Position numbers and translations under genes: made by a program. From the NCBI GenBank assembly GCA_964445525.1, contig CAYULA010000011.1, positions 16,144 through 80,143 on the forward strand: a stretch of DNA of 64,000 nucleotides, in the 5' to 3' direction. Source of the stretch: Penumbrarchaeum sp964445525. Its GTDB lineage: Archaea; Thermoplasmatota; Penumbrarchaeia; Penumbrarchaeales; Penumbrarchaeaceae. Below the pieces are notes generated by a model. The model made no database searches and was not told the origin of the DNA. It worked only from the letters and a program-made list of their open reading frames with translations. This document shows positions 52,877 to 60,289 of this stretch, in pieces (positions within the stretch are counted from its first letter, which is position 1; every line of letters starts with the position of its first letter).

Positions 52877-53872
52877 ATGAAGAAAAAAAGGATTATTAAA
52901 AATATCTTTGCGATGGTATTGATTTTAGTGTTATCTTCGTTATTAGGATTCGTTACCTTTGATGGAGAAGCTAGTATAATTGAGACAGAAATTGTAATTT
53001 CAGATGAAAATGGGCATTCTCATTCTTGCGATGTCTAAGGTGATAGAATTGTCTACTGCGATGATCAAACTGGCAATTACGAGATTTATCTGTATAATCT
53101 TACAACTGAGGAGACCATTATAATTTCAAATGGAAAGGATAATGCCAGGGATGTTTGTATCTATGGGGAATACATAGTTTGGCAAAATTATAATTTCACA
53201 GCACCTACAGTATATACCATAAGCTATTACAATATTACCTCCGGAATTCTAACCCAACTAACGTCAAATGAATATTGAAGTGGTTCCCCATCAATATATA
53301 AAAATTATATCGTCTGGAGTGATAATCGGGACAAATTCCCCGAGAACTACTTCGAATGGAATGATACGGACAACGACGGATGGGGAGATAACACTGACCT
53401 CTTCCCCGAAGATCCGAATGATTGGAATGATACGGATCGGGACGGGTACGGAGATAATCGGGATAGGTTTCCTAGCGATCCGAATGAATGGAACGATACA
53501 GACGGAGATGGTTGGGGAGACAATCGAGATATATTCTCGGAAGATCCATCCGAGTGGAACGATACCGATTCAGATGGTGTCGGAGATAACAACGATTTGT
53601 TCCCGGAGGACCCCGCTGCATCAATAGATACCGATGGCGACGGCTACCCCGATGGTTGGAACGAAGGAATGACTGAAAGCGATTCCACAACTGGACTCGT
53701 TCTCGACGCGTTCCCGGAGGATCCGAAGAGATGGAAAGAGAAAGATGACGAGGACGAGAACGGTATCAACTGGACAATCCTCATGATCGCCATCATCTCG
53801 ATACTGATCATCATGGGGATCCTTGTATTCCTCTTCACAAAGAACAGGGGAAAAGAATACGATGAGGAATAG
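52877..53872 (+). pseudogene. Broken TolB-propeller / TSP3 surface-protein gene
   Basis: One continuous 332-codon frame is interrupted by TAA at 53036-53038 and TGA at 53276-53278, with no frameshift. It has AAGGAG 8 nt before ATG 52877 and a signal peptide (KNIFAMVLILVLSSLLGF). Both stops fall at the same relative place in two TolB-like repeat units, where functional repeats have a small residue before GDRIVY or SGSPSIY. After them come four 22-residue TSP3-like calcium repeats, a membrane helix and the tail KNRGKEYDEE. All domains expected for an anchored surface protein are present, so this is a recent pseudogene unless stops are read through. Confidence 0.75.
53357..53620 (+). repeat. Four tandem 66-bp repeats encoding calcium loops
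   Basis: Units start at 53357, 53423, 53489 and 53555. Each encodes 22 residues of the form WNDTD-x-DG-x-GDN-x-D-x-FPEDP. They resemble thrombospondin-3-type calcium loops and the similar part of the protein at 31211-35092. Confidence 0.75.
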
Positions 53873-53905
53873 AGGACCATATCAAGGATTGATGACTATG
53901 AAGAT

Positions 53906-53948
53906 TCTTACATATATCAAAAAGAATAAATGTAAGACATGTCTTACA
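53906..53948. promoter_or_regulatory. AbrB-PIN promoter with perfect 18-bp palindrome
   Basis: TGTAAGACATGTCTTACA (53931-53948) is a perfect inverted repeat 16 bp before the AbrB-like ATG. A CATATATC box at 53911-53918 places the likely transcription start at about 53940, inside the palindrome. A further half-site TCTTACA lies at 53906-53912. This is the expected layout for autorepression by an AbrB/MazE-type antitoxin. Confidence 0.65.
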
Positions 53949-53964
53949 CATCATTGGTAATCAA

Positions 53965-54225
53965 ATGCATGCATCAATAATCAGGGTATCATCCAAGGGC
54001 CAGATAGTCATACCTGCTTCATGGAGGAAGAGCATGGATGTCAATGAAGGCGAGGAACTCATAGCCATCTGTGACGGTGACACATTGATGATAAAGAAGA
54101 TCAGTTCCACATCCCTGAAAAAGGAATTCGATGACACCACCAGGGCTATAAGAGAACGTATAGAGAATTCGGATGTGACGAGAGAGGATGTGAAGAAAGC
54201 CATCAAGAAGGCAAGGGATAATTGA
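53965..54225 (+). CDS. AbrB/MazE-type antitoxin
   Basis: An 86-residue swapped-hairpin DNA-binding protein: RVSSKGQIVIPASWRKSM and GEELIAICDGDTLMIKK are the classical AbrB/SpoVT strands. The C-terminal charged helix (KKEFDDTTRAIRERIENS) would bind and neutralise the toxin. The following gene starts directly after its stop. The palindrome upstream is its probable operator. Confidence 0.88.
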   Translation: MHASIIRVSSKGQIVIPASWRKSMDVNEGEELIAICDGDTLMIKKISSTSLKKEFDDTTRAIRERIENSDVTREDVKKAIKKARDN

Positions 54226-54759
54226 ATGGATGTAGTTATTGATACCAACGTATTCATATCAGGCTCACTCTGGAATGGGAACGAATCGAGGATCATTGAT
54301 CTATGTATCAATGGATCACTCAGGAACCATTCTACCATGGGGATATTGTTGGAAGTCGAGAAGGTCCTTGCCTATCCCAAATTCTCCCTAACCAGTAATG
54401 AACAGGACAGGCTTCTAAGGATATATATGGCATTTTCGAATATTATTTCAGTAGGTTCTAAAGAAAACGATACATGTCGTGATGAAGATGATAATATGAT
54501 AATTGCCTGTGCAAAGGAATCATCGGCTGAAATGATCATTACAGGTGATGAGGACCTCCTTTGTATGAAAGAGATCGATGGAATTCAGGTTCTAAGATCG
54601 GTTGATGTGTTGAACACAATTCTCACTGGAATCAAAGATGTAAGAAATGAAGGGAAAGGTCCTTTCGATTCGGAGGAAGATATCCTCGGGGAAAAGGAAC
54701 AGACCCCTGAAGAAGATCCTCCCAAGAATTCCGAGGACAAGGACCTCTTAAAGGATTGA
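54226..54759 (+). CDS. PIN-domain toxin (VapC/COG1569-like)
   Basis: A 177-residue putative RNase toxin. The acidic catalytic set is visible: VIDTNVFISG (Asp6), EVEKVLAYP, the DEDDNMIIACA core, and IITGDEDLL. The gene begins one base after the antitoxin stop, so the pair is coexpressed. After residue ~135 there is an acidic, disordered tail (DSEEDILGEKEQTPEEDP) not needed for the fold. Target RNA is unknown. Confidence 0.88.
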   Translation: MDVVIDTNVFISGSLWNGNESRIIDLCINGSLRNHSTMGILLEVEKVLAYPKFSLTSNEQDRLLRIYMAFSNIISVGSKENDTCRDEDDNMIIACAKESSAEMIITGDEDLLCMKEIDGIQVLRSVDVLNTILTGIKDVRNEGKGPFDSEEDILGEKEQTPEEDPPKNSEDKDLLKD

Positions 54760-54787
54760 ATTGATATCGAATTCCAAGGACCTGATC

Positions 54788-54931
54788 ATGATGGGTAGAA
54801 AACCAGGAGAGATCATCAAGGATCACAACAACATTCTACTCCCGGCAATAATGATAGGAGTATTAGTTATCATATCTGCAGTATTGCTCATCTTCATCCT
54901 GGAGAGAAGAAAAACTGTCATCGAAGAATGA
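54788..54931 (+). CDS. 47-residue single-span membrane protein
   Basis: A short frame with ATG 54788 and AAGGA a few bases upstream. It encodes a polar start, then a membrane helix (IMIGVLVIISAVLLIFIL) and a basic-acidic tail (ERRKTVIEE). It resembles the C-terminal anchor of the surface proteins in this window, so it could be a remnant of one, or a true small membrane protein linked to the PIN toxin. Confidence 0.4.
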   Translation: MMGRKPGEIIKDHNNILLPAIMIGVLVIISAVLLIFILERRKTVIEE

Positions 54932-55110
54932 CCGTCATCTGCCATCATTCTTTTCTCTGAAATATCGATGGAAAGCAACATACCTCATCAAATTCGACTT
55001 CATCATGGTTTGAAAGTTGTTACTCGATATCACTATGAAAGATACGTTTTCGGATAATGTGCCGAATATGATTAAATATATACCGTACAATAGGGAGATG
55101 AAGATGGAAA

Positions 55111-56199
55111 ATGAAAACCCTAGTACTGTGTGTGGACCGCGACGATGATCTCGGAGAGAAGGCCAAGGTCACAAGCCCCGTTGTGGGAAGAAAGAACAAC
55201 CTGAAGGCCGTCATAGCCCTGGGTGTTGAGGACCCCGAGGATTCCGATGCAAACGTTATCTTCATGGGCCTCAAACTTTACAAAAAATACAGGGACATGG
55301 GCAGAGAGGCGGAAATAGCCACCATATGCGGGGATAAAATGGTCGGAATGCAATCCGATGCCAACCTGATAAGACAGTTCTACGCCGTCATGGAACAGTT
55401 CAATCCCGACACTGTGGTCCTTGTTTCCGACGGAGCGGAGGACGAGGTCATACTTCCCCTTCTATCCCAGAGGGTACAGATAGAGCACATAGCACGAGTG
55501 GTAGTAAAACAGCAGCAGAATCTTGAATCCACTTACTACATAATCATGGAAGCATTCAAAAATCCCAAGATCGGAAAGAAGATCATAGTACCAATAGCCC
55601 TGATGCTGATGCTCTGGGGCATCCTGATGGTATTCAAGTTCGTTGAAGCGGCCATAGGATTGATGCTCACCATATTCGCCCTCTTCCTGCTGGTCAAGGC
55701 CCTCAACATCGAGGACCAGATTACCAGGTTCATGGACGACATGCGGGATGCCATGCGAACGCGTAGATACCTGCTGTTCGGAGGAGTGACGGTTGCAATT
55801 GTACTCATAACCATAGGAGTGGCCGTCAGTTTCCTCAAAGCCCAGGATAACCAGGAGATCGTGGATTTCATCTACTACTTCCTGGAAACCGTATGGCCCT
55901 ACATACTGGCCGCGGCCATACTTTACACTCTGGGCAATTCGCTTGACACATATTTCAGGACGGGGAAGTTCGTCAGGTCCACAGGTGTCATTCTGCTTTC
56001 CCTGGCCGCCATCGGATTCATAACCTATACAACGGTCCAGTTCATGGGTTACGCCCTGAACCTGGAGGGCGATTTTGATGTTTGGGACAACCTGCCCCCG
56101 TTCCTTGCGGGATTGATACTTTTATTTGTGAGCGGAATGGTCTTCATCTACAACAGGGGAAGGTCCGGAGGAAGCAGGAAGGTCGGATGGCTGAGGTAA
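55111..56199 (+). CDS. DUF373 membrane protein
   Basis: A 362-residue archaeal protein. Residues 1-155 are a soluble Rossmann-like domain starting KTLVLCVDRDDDLGEK and including LVSDGAEDEVILPLLS. The second half has about six membrane helices (FVEAAIGLMLTIFALFL, TVAIVLITIGVAVSF and others). DUF373 is conserved over many euryarchaea without a known function. A TTAAATATATACC box at about 55070-55082 is the promoter. Confidence 0.88.
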   Translation: MKTLVLCVDRDDDLGEKAKVTSPVVGRKNNLKAVIALGVEDPEDSDANVIFMGLKLYKKYRDMGREAEIATICGDKMVGMQSDANLIRQFYAVMEQFNPDTVVLVSDGAEDEVILPLLSQRVQIEHIARVVVKQQQNLESTYYIIMEAFKNPKIGKKIIVPIALMLMLWGILMVFKFVEAAIGLMLTIFALFLLVKALNIEDQITRFMDDMRDAMRTRRYLLFGGVTVAIVLITIGVAVSFLKAQDNQEIVDFIYYFLETVWPYILAAAILYTLGNSLDTYFRTGKFVRSTGVILLSLAAIGFITYTTVQFMGYALNLEGDFDVWDNLPPFLAGLILLFVSGMVFIYNRGRSGGSRKVGWLR

Positions 56200-56289
56200 T
56201 AAATCGATTATAGCAGGTTTCAATCTAACGTAAAAACCACCCCCAACATTGACCTATATGGTAATATACGAGTTATCATTAATTATAAA

Positions 56290-57114
56290 GTGAAACAACC
56301 GTATGCTTTGAGTTTACCATATGATGAAATGGGAGATGTGTTCGGGATGGACATGGAGACCTGGATCCCTCTTTACAGGGAGATAGTGAAGAACCTGGAA
56401 TTATCCGAGAAGAAGGACCTGAAATCCGCCAGGAAGCTTGTTGAAAGATTGGAGCAAAATCCCTACGTTTCCGACCGGGAATCCACCCTGGGCAGACTGA
56501 AGGAATTGATAGATAAGAGAACCTGCATAATTGTGGGGGGAGGGCCCGATCTCGAGGAGGAATCCTCAGACCTTGTATATAGGATCCAAAACGGGAACGA
56601 GATCGAGGATATCACTATCATCACCGCTGACGGAACCACTTCCGTTCTGTACGGATCGGGCATAGTTCCCGATATTATAGTAACCGATCTGGACGGAGGA
56701 ATCGAGGACCAGGTCATGGCCGTGGGGGAAGGATCGGTAATGGTCCTCCACGCTCACGGTGACAACAAGAAGAAAATAAAAAGGGCCGTGAAAAGGCTTA
56801 GCGGGATGATAATAGGCTCCACGCAGGTGGATCCGGAAAAAGTACCAAAAACCGTCAATTTCGGGGGATTCACGGACGGTGACAGGGCGGTGCACATGGC
56901 CGATTCCCTGGGAGCTTCAAAGATCGTGCTCTTAGGCTTCGATACGGGCCTTGTGGGTGAAAAACTGGATGACAAAGGGGAGAGAAGGGAACAGACGGAA
57001 GAGGAAAAAGAGATGAAACTGAGAAAACTCAGATGGGCGGATCGGCTCCTGAACATGGTTTCGGACACCCCTTTACTCCAGTACTCGGAAGTGGCGGACG
57101 ACCTATTTCGCTAG
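56290..57114 (+). CDS. mptE: 6-hydroxymethyl-7,8-dihydropterin pyrophosphokinase MptE-like
   Basis: A 274-residue DUF115 protein related to archaeal MptE, which pyrophosphorylates 6-hydroxymethyl-dihydropterin in pterin cofactor synthesis. Diagnostic parts are CIIVGGGPDLEEES, ITADGTTSVLYGSGIVPDIIVTDLDGG, VLHAHGDNKKKI and LLGFDTGLVG. The start is uncertain: GTG 56290 is close to the TATA box; ATG 56329 (MGDVFGMDMETW) or 56347 may be used instead. Confidence 0.85.
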   Translation: MKQPYALSLPYDEMGDVFGMDMETWIPLYREIVKNLELSEKKDLKSARKLVERLEQNPYVSDRESTLGRLKELIDKRTCIIVGGGPDLEEESSDLVYRIQNGNEIEDITIITADGTTSVLYGSGIVPDIIVTDLDGGIEDQVMAVGEGSVMVLHAHGDNKKKIKRAVKRLSGMIIGSTQVDPEKVPKTVNFGGFTDGDRAVHMADSLGASKIVLLGFDTGLVGEKLDDKGERREQTEEEKEMKLRKLRWADRLLNMVSDTPLLQYSEVADDLFR

Positions 57115-57178
57115 ATGTGTTCGGATTCGACAATGTTTAAATATGCGAATGTTTTAGCCGGCTACCTACGGTGATACC

Positions 57179-57346
57179 ATGGGAAAGAGCCTCGATCCCG
57201 AGATCAGGGAGATAGTGGAAAAAAGGCGTCTGGCAAAGAGGATTTGCATGAGATGCTATGCCAGGAATCCCATAAAGGCCAAGCAGTGCAGGAAGTGCGG
57301 CTACAAGGGCCTCAGGATCAAGGCAAAAGAGGCCAGAGGCGGATGA
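57179..57346 (+). CDS. rpl40e: Ribosomal protein L40e
   Basis: A 55-residue basic protein with a four-Cys zinc site (RICMRCYARNPIKAKQCRKC) near the centre, identical in layout to archaeal L40e. GGTGAT lies 3 nt before ATG 57179, and a TTTAAATAT box lies at about 57136-57144. Confidence 0.95.
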   Translation: MGKSLDPEIREIVEKRRLAKRICMRCYARNPIKAKQCRKCGYKGLRIKAKEARGG

Positions 57347-57404
57347 TCTTCGCCCCTTTACCCAAGCGCTATTCTTTTCAACCATCGTAACCTTATCCCC
57401 ATTC

Positions 57405-57800
57405 ATGGGGGCGAGGTATCTATGTTCCAGAACCGAGCTTTTCAGATTCATTGATCTCGATATAGGAAACAGACCACTTTTCATCGGAGCTCCCCCGCAA
57501 TTTCTGGATTGGCTTGAGAAGATGCTTCCCGGAGACGAGGTTGCGGTACAGGACCCTTCAGAAATTCCCGGGGAAATCAGATTCAGAAGAGTGCTTGTAT
57601 GGTCCGATTCCTTCCAGAAAAATGGTCCGGATCTGGTTAAATCGATAATATCCCATTCGGAAGAAGATGCCACCTGCTGGCTGGTATTTCCCATGGAAAA
57701 GGACCCCGCCTCGGAGAAGGGCCTGTTCGATCTCGTGGGGGATCCGTTTCCAATATCCACAGAAGTCCAGATACAGAGGATCTCCGTTTCAGCAAAATGA
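57405..57800 (+). CDS. Hypothetical protein, DUF3052-like
   Basis: A 131-residue protein. The central strands FIGAPPQFLDWLEKML and RRVLVWSDSFQ, followed by ATCWLVFPMEKD, look like the reduced Rossmann fold of DUF3052, which has a methyltransferase-like core without the SAM site. It overlaps the convergent rnhB by 12 bp. Function unknown. Confidence 0.45.
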   Translation: MGARYLCSRTELFRFIDLDIGNRPLFIGAPPQFLDWLEKMLPGDEVAVQDPSEIPGEIRFRRVLVWSDSFQKNGPDLVKSIISHSEEDATCWLVFPMEKDPASEKGLFDLVGDPFPISTEVQIQRISVSAK

Positions 57801-58553
57801 GAATATATCCGATTGGTTCCCTTTGGAAATCAACTTTCGGGCAGTCTCCCAGGAATTTCTGCACTCCGGAGGAAGCTTCCCGTGCTCCTCAACCCAATCG
57901 GAGAGGAACCTCCTGGTAACCGGGTCTCCGGGATATCCGCTTCCTATGTCGATTCCGATCTCCCCCTTTATCCGTTCGATCTCACTGTCCCGTATTACCT
58001 TTGCAGCGATCGACGCCGCTCCCACAGACACATCGCTTCCGTCGGCCTTGTGTCTGGAAACTATCGAAGGAATGGGGGATCCGATCAACTTTTCAAGTTC
58101 TTTACCCACCTCCCTGCCGAACCTGTTCTCATCCACATCAGCCGCATCGAGCATTACGGGTCCTTTGCCCTTGGTTGAACCCGAATAAGAGGATCTGGCA
58201 CCGTCCGGGAGATCGGGATGAAGGACCGCTCCACCCTCAATAACCGATGCCAGCGAAGATGCGAAGGCAAGGACCTCCAGTCTGTTCATCGTCATTTTTT
58301 TTCTGGCATTGTCTATGGATTCGGCCGGGATTATTATCGATCCGATGGACACTTTTCCGTGAAATGCTTCCATCAATTCCCGCCTTTTTTTCGGAGAGAG
58401 GATCTTCGAATCCCTTACACCCATCTCCTTTAGGCAATCAGTATCAATGCAGTAAGCGGAGGCTACAACGAGAGGCCCCATTACAGGGCCTCTGCCTGCC
58501 TCATCAGTGCCTATCCCCATGGAAAGAGAAAGGCCATCATATCTCATAATCAT
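57789..58553 (-). CDS. rnhB: Ribonuclease HII
   Basis: A 254-residue nuclease that removes RNA from RNA/DNA hybrids. The catalytic DEAGRG box (GTDEAGRGPVMGPLV) is at the start. Later acidic residues are in VMLDAADVDENRFG; the lysine/serine-rich HKADGSDVSVGAASI segment is also typical. It is divergent from pyrF. A TATAATAC box lies about 35 bp upstream of ATG 58553. It overlaps the gene before its 3' end by 12 bp. Confidence 0.93.
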   Translation of the reverse strand: MIMRYDGLSLSMGIGTDEAGRGPVMGPLVVASAYCIDTDCLKEMGVRDSKILSPKKRRELMEAFHGKVSIGSIIIPAESIDNARKKMTMNRLEVLAFASSLASVIEGGAVLHPDLPDGARSSYSGSTKGKGPVMLDAADVDENRFGREVGKELEKLIGSPIPSIVSRHKADGSDVSVGAASIAAKVIRDSEIERIKGEIGIDIGSGYPGDPVTRRFLSDWVEEHGKLPPECRNSWETARKLISKGNQSDIFSFC

Positions 58554-58577
58554 TTTGAAAACCACCCCGAATTAAGG

Positions 58578-58594
58578 GAAGTATTATATCGCTC
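58578..58594. promoter_or_regulatory. Shared TATA region of rnhB and pyrF
   Basis: GAAGTATTATATCGC lies between the divergent genes. On the plus strand it is about 28 bp before the pyrF ATG (leaderless), and its complement is about 35 bp before rnhB. Confidence 0.5.
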
Positions 58595-58614
58595 AGCGGA
58601 AAATCCCCCCGCCC

Positions 58615-59460
58615 ATGAGATGGAGGAATCTGTTGGACAGGTCCGCCGATGAAAGGAGGACCCTCCTGTGCATTGGCCTTGATACAGATATGGAAAGATT
58701 GAGACGGGAAGGGGCGGGACATCTGACCCAGTTCGAGATAAACAGGGAGATCGTTCAAAACACCTGGGAAACGGCTGCGGCATACAAGCTGAACATGGCA
58801 TTTTACGAGGCGGAGGGGCCCGGTGGAATATCCGATCTTAAAAAAACGGTGGACCTAATAAAGGAGGAACACCCGGAGATTCTGGTGATACTGGACGCGA
58901 AGAAGGGGGACATAGGAAACACATCGAAAGCCTATGCCAGGGCCGCCTTCCGGCATCTGAATGTGGATTCGGTGACACTCAACGCTTACATGGGCAGGGA
59001 CGCTGTGGATCCGTTCTCCGAGGATCCGGACCGGCTCAGCTTCGTGCTTTGCAGGACCTCCAACAGGGCGGCCTCCGAGGTCCAGGACCATGGAGACGAA
59101 GAGAAGATGTATATCCGGATGGCCAGGCTTGTAAATAAATGGAACGATAACGGCAACCTGGGACTGGTGGTCGGAGCCACCTTCCCGGAAGAGATCTCAA
59201 CTGTAAGAAGCGTTGTCGGAAACGATATGCCAATTCTGGTTCCAGGGGTGGGAGCTCAGGGCGGAGACCTGAGTAAGGTTCTTGAGCTCGGAACCGATGA
59301 AAAAGGCGGAAATGTTCTCATTAACGTTTCAAGGGGTATCATGTTCGCCTTCTCCAAGGATAATGCTCCGGTTTCCGATATCGGCAGTTATTCAAAGGAA
59401 GCTGCTAGATCGTATTACGATGACATCAAAGAAGAACTCGAGAGGTGCGGAAGATGGTAG
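58615..59460 (+). CDS. pyrF: Orotidine-5'-phosphate decarboxylase (subfamily 2)
   Basis: A 281-residue TIM-barrel enzyme that turns OMP into UMP, the substrate of the UMP kinase at 35156. The catalytic set is LDAKKGDIGNTSKAYA; GLDTD near the start and PGVGAQGGDLSKVLE near the phosphate site agree with the longer PyrF subfamily 2. Most archaea carry the shorter form (~215 residues). ATG 58615 is probably leaderless. The next gene overlaps its stop by a few bases. Confidence 0.94.
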   Translation: MRWRNLLDRSADERRTLLCIGLDTDMERLRREGAGHLTQFEINREIVQNTWETAAAYKLNMAFYEAEGPGGISDLKKTVDLIKEEHPEILVILDAKKGDIGNTSKAYARAAFRHLNVDSVTLNAYMGRDAVDPFSEDPDRLSFVLCRTSNRAASEVQDHGDEEKMYIRMARLVNKWNDNGNLGLVVGATFPEEISTVRSVVGNDMPILVPGVGAQGGDLSKVLELGTDEKGGNVLINVSRGIMFAFSKDNAPVSDIGSYSKEAARSYYDDIKEELERCGRW

Positions 59461-59801
59461 AGATGAAAATGGAAAGGAAGGAAGAACCCGAAGAAGGGGT
59501 GAGGCTCAGGGTCAAGAGGAGTCCGATCTCCGGATCCGGCATAGGAAGGGTTCACACTTCCGTGCTGAAGATGGGAGATTTCGAAGAGGGGAAGGCCGTC
59601 GAGGTCTCCTTCGAGGATAATAAACGTGTATTGAGGCTGGTTGCAGATGACAGGATGGACAAGGGAAAAATCTCCTTGAGACAGAAGGATATGGACAAGC
59701 TCAAAACGGTGGAGGGGAATGAGGTGATCCTGAATCCGATATCTGGAATGGGGCAAAGGATCACCAAGAGCCTGCCATTCCTCAGGAGGAAAGGGGAATA
59801 G
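59454..59801 (+). CDS. CDC48-N-like double-psi barrel protein
   Basis: A 115-residue protein. After a charged start, RLRVKRSPISGSGIGRVH, KMGDFEEGKAVEVSFEDN and KRVLRLVADDRMDKGKISL follow the double-psi beta-barrel layout of the VAT/Cdc48 N-domain substrate-binding unit, here without any ATPase. GAGGTG lies 6 nt before ATG 59454, which overlaps the pyrF stop. The next gene, for a two-helix membrane protein, follows after 2 bp. It may be an adaptor for a membrane protein complex; this is inference. Confidence 0.6.
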   Translation: MVEMKMERKEEPEEGVRLRVKRSPISGSGIGRVHTSVLKMGDFEEGKAVEVSFEDNKRVLRLVADDRMDKGKISLRQKDMDKLKTVEGNEVILNPISGMGQRITKSLPFLRRKGE

Positions 59802-59803
59802 AG

Positions 59804-60286
59804 ATGCTGGACCTGCTCGAGAGAAGGGGATCCAGGTTGAAGGTTCCCACTGTCCTTGAAGCCATCAAAGAAAGGCTGGTGGAATACAGGTTCAATATCG
59901 ACCTCTACGATATCAAGGAGGGCACCCTCAAGGGAAGAAGAAATACCCTTGACAAGATGGTGCTGGGCCTTTACAGGAACGTCACGGTGGAAATAGACAA
60001 AAAGGATGACAAGAAGGAGAGCGATCTCTCCATCAATATTCGATGGGGGGGTTTATTCTTCGCCAATCTGCTCACATTCATCTTCACTTTTCTCATAGCC
60101 TATGCAGTCATGAAGGAGCAGGGAATGATAGCGCTTGTCTACTCTATCCCGGTGGGGTTTCTGTTCGTGCTGTTGAACCTCACTCTCTTCACCATAATGA
60201 GGACCAGGATATTGATGAGAATAAAACAGGACCTGAAGGACCTGGAGAAGGAGGAAAGAAGGAAAAACCGATCGAGAAAACATTGA
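59804..60286 (+). CDS. Two-helix membrane protein
   Basis: A 160-residue protein. Residues 1-80 are soluble, beta-rich and charged (LEAIKERLVEYRFNIDLYDI). Two membrane helices follow (GGLFFANLLTFIFTFLIAYA and IALVYSIPVGFLFVLLNLTL), and the C-terminus is a very basic helix (LEKEERRKNRSRKH). It is the last gene of the pyrF unit, 2 bp after the barrel protein. Function unknown. Confidence 0.65.
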   Translation: MLDLLERRGSRLKVPTVLEAIKERLVEYRFNIDLYDIKEGTLKGRRNTLDKMVLGLYRNVTVEIDKKDDKKESDLSINIRWGGLFFANLLTFIFTFLIAYAVMKEQGMIALVYSIPVGFLFVLLNLTLFTIMRTRILMRIKQDLKDLEKEERRKNRSRKH

Positions 60287-60289
60287 AGA

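Noticed and set aside
53036..53278. Pyrrolysine-type recoding of the stops
   Set aside because: Pyrrolysine uses TAG, whereas the two stops here are TAA and TGA.
53357..53620. Tandem repeats as a possible CRISPR array
   Set aside because: The 66-bp units are in-frame coding repeats without unique spacers of regular length.
54788..54931. Third gene of the toxin-antitoxin operon as a certainty
   Set aside because: Only spacing and strand support it; kept as a low-confidence small gene.
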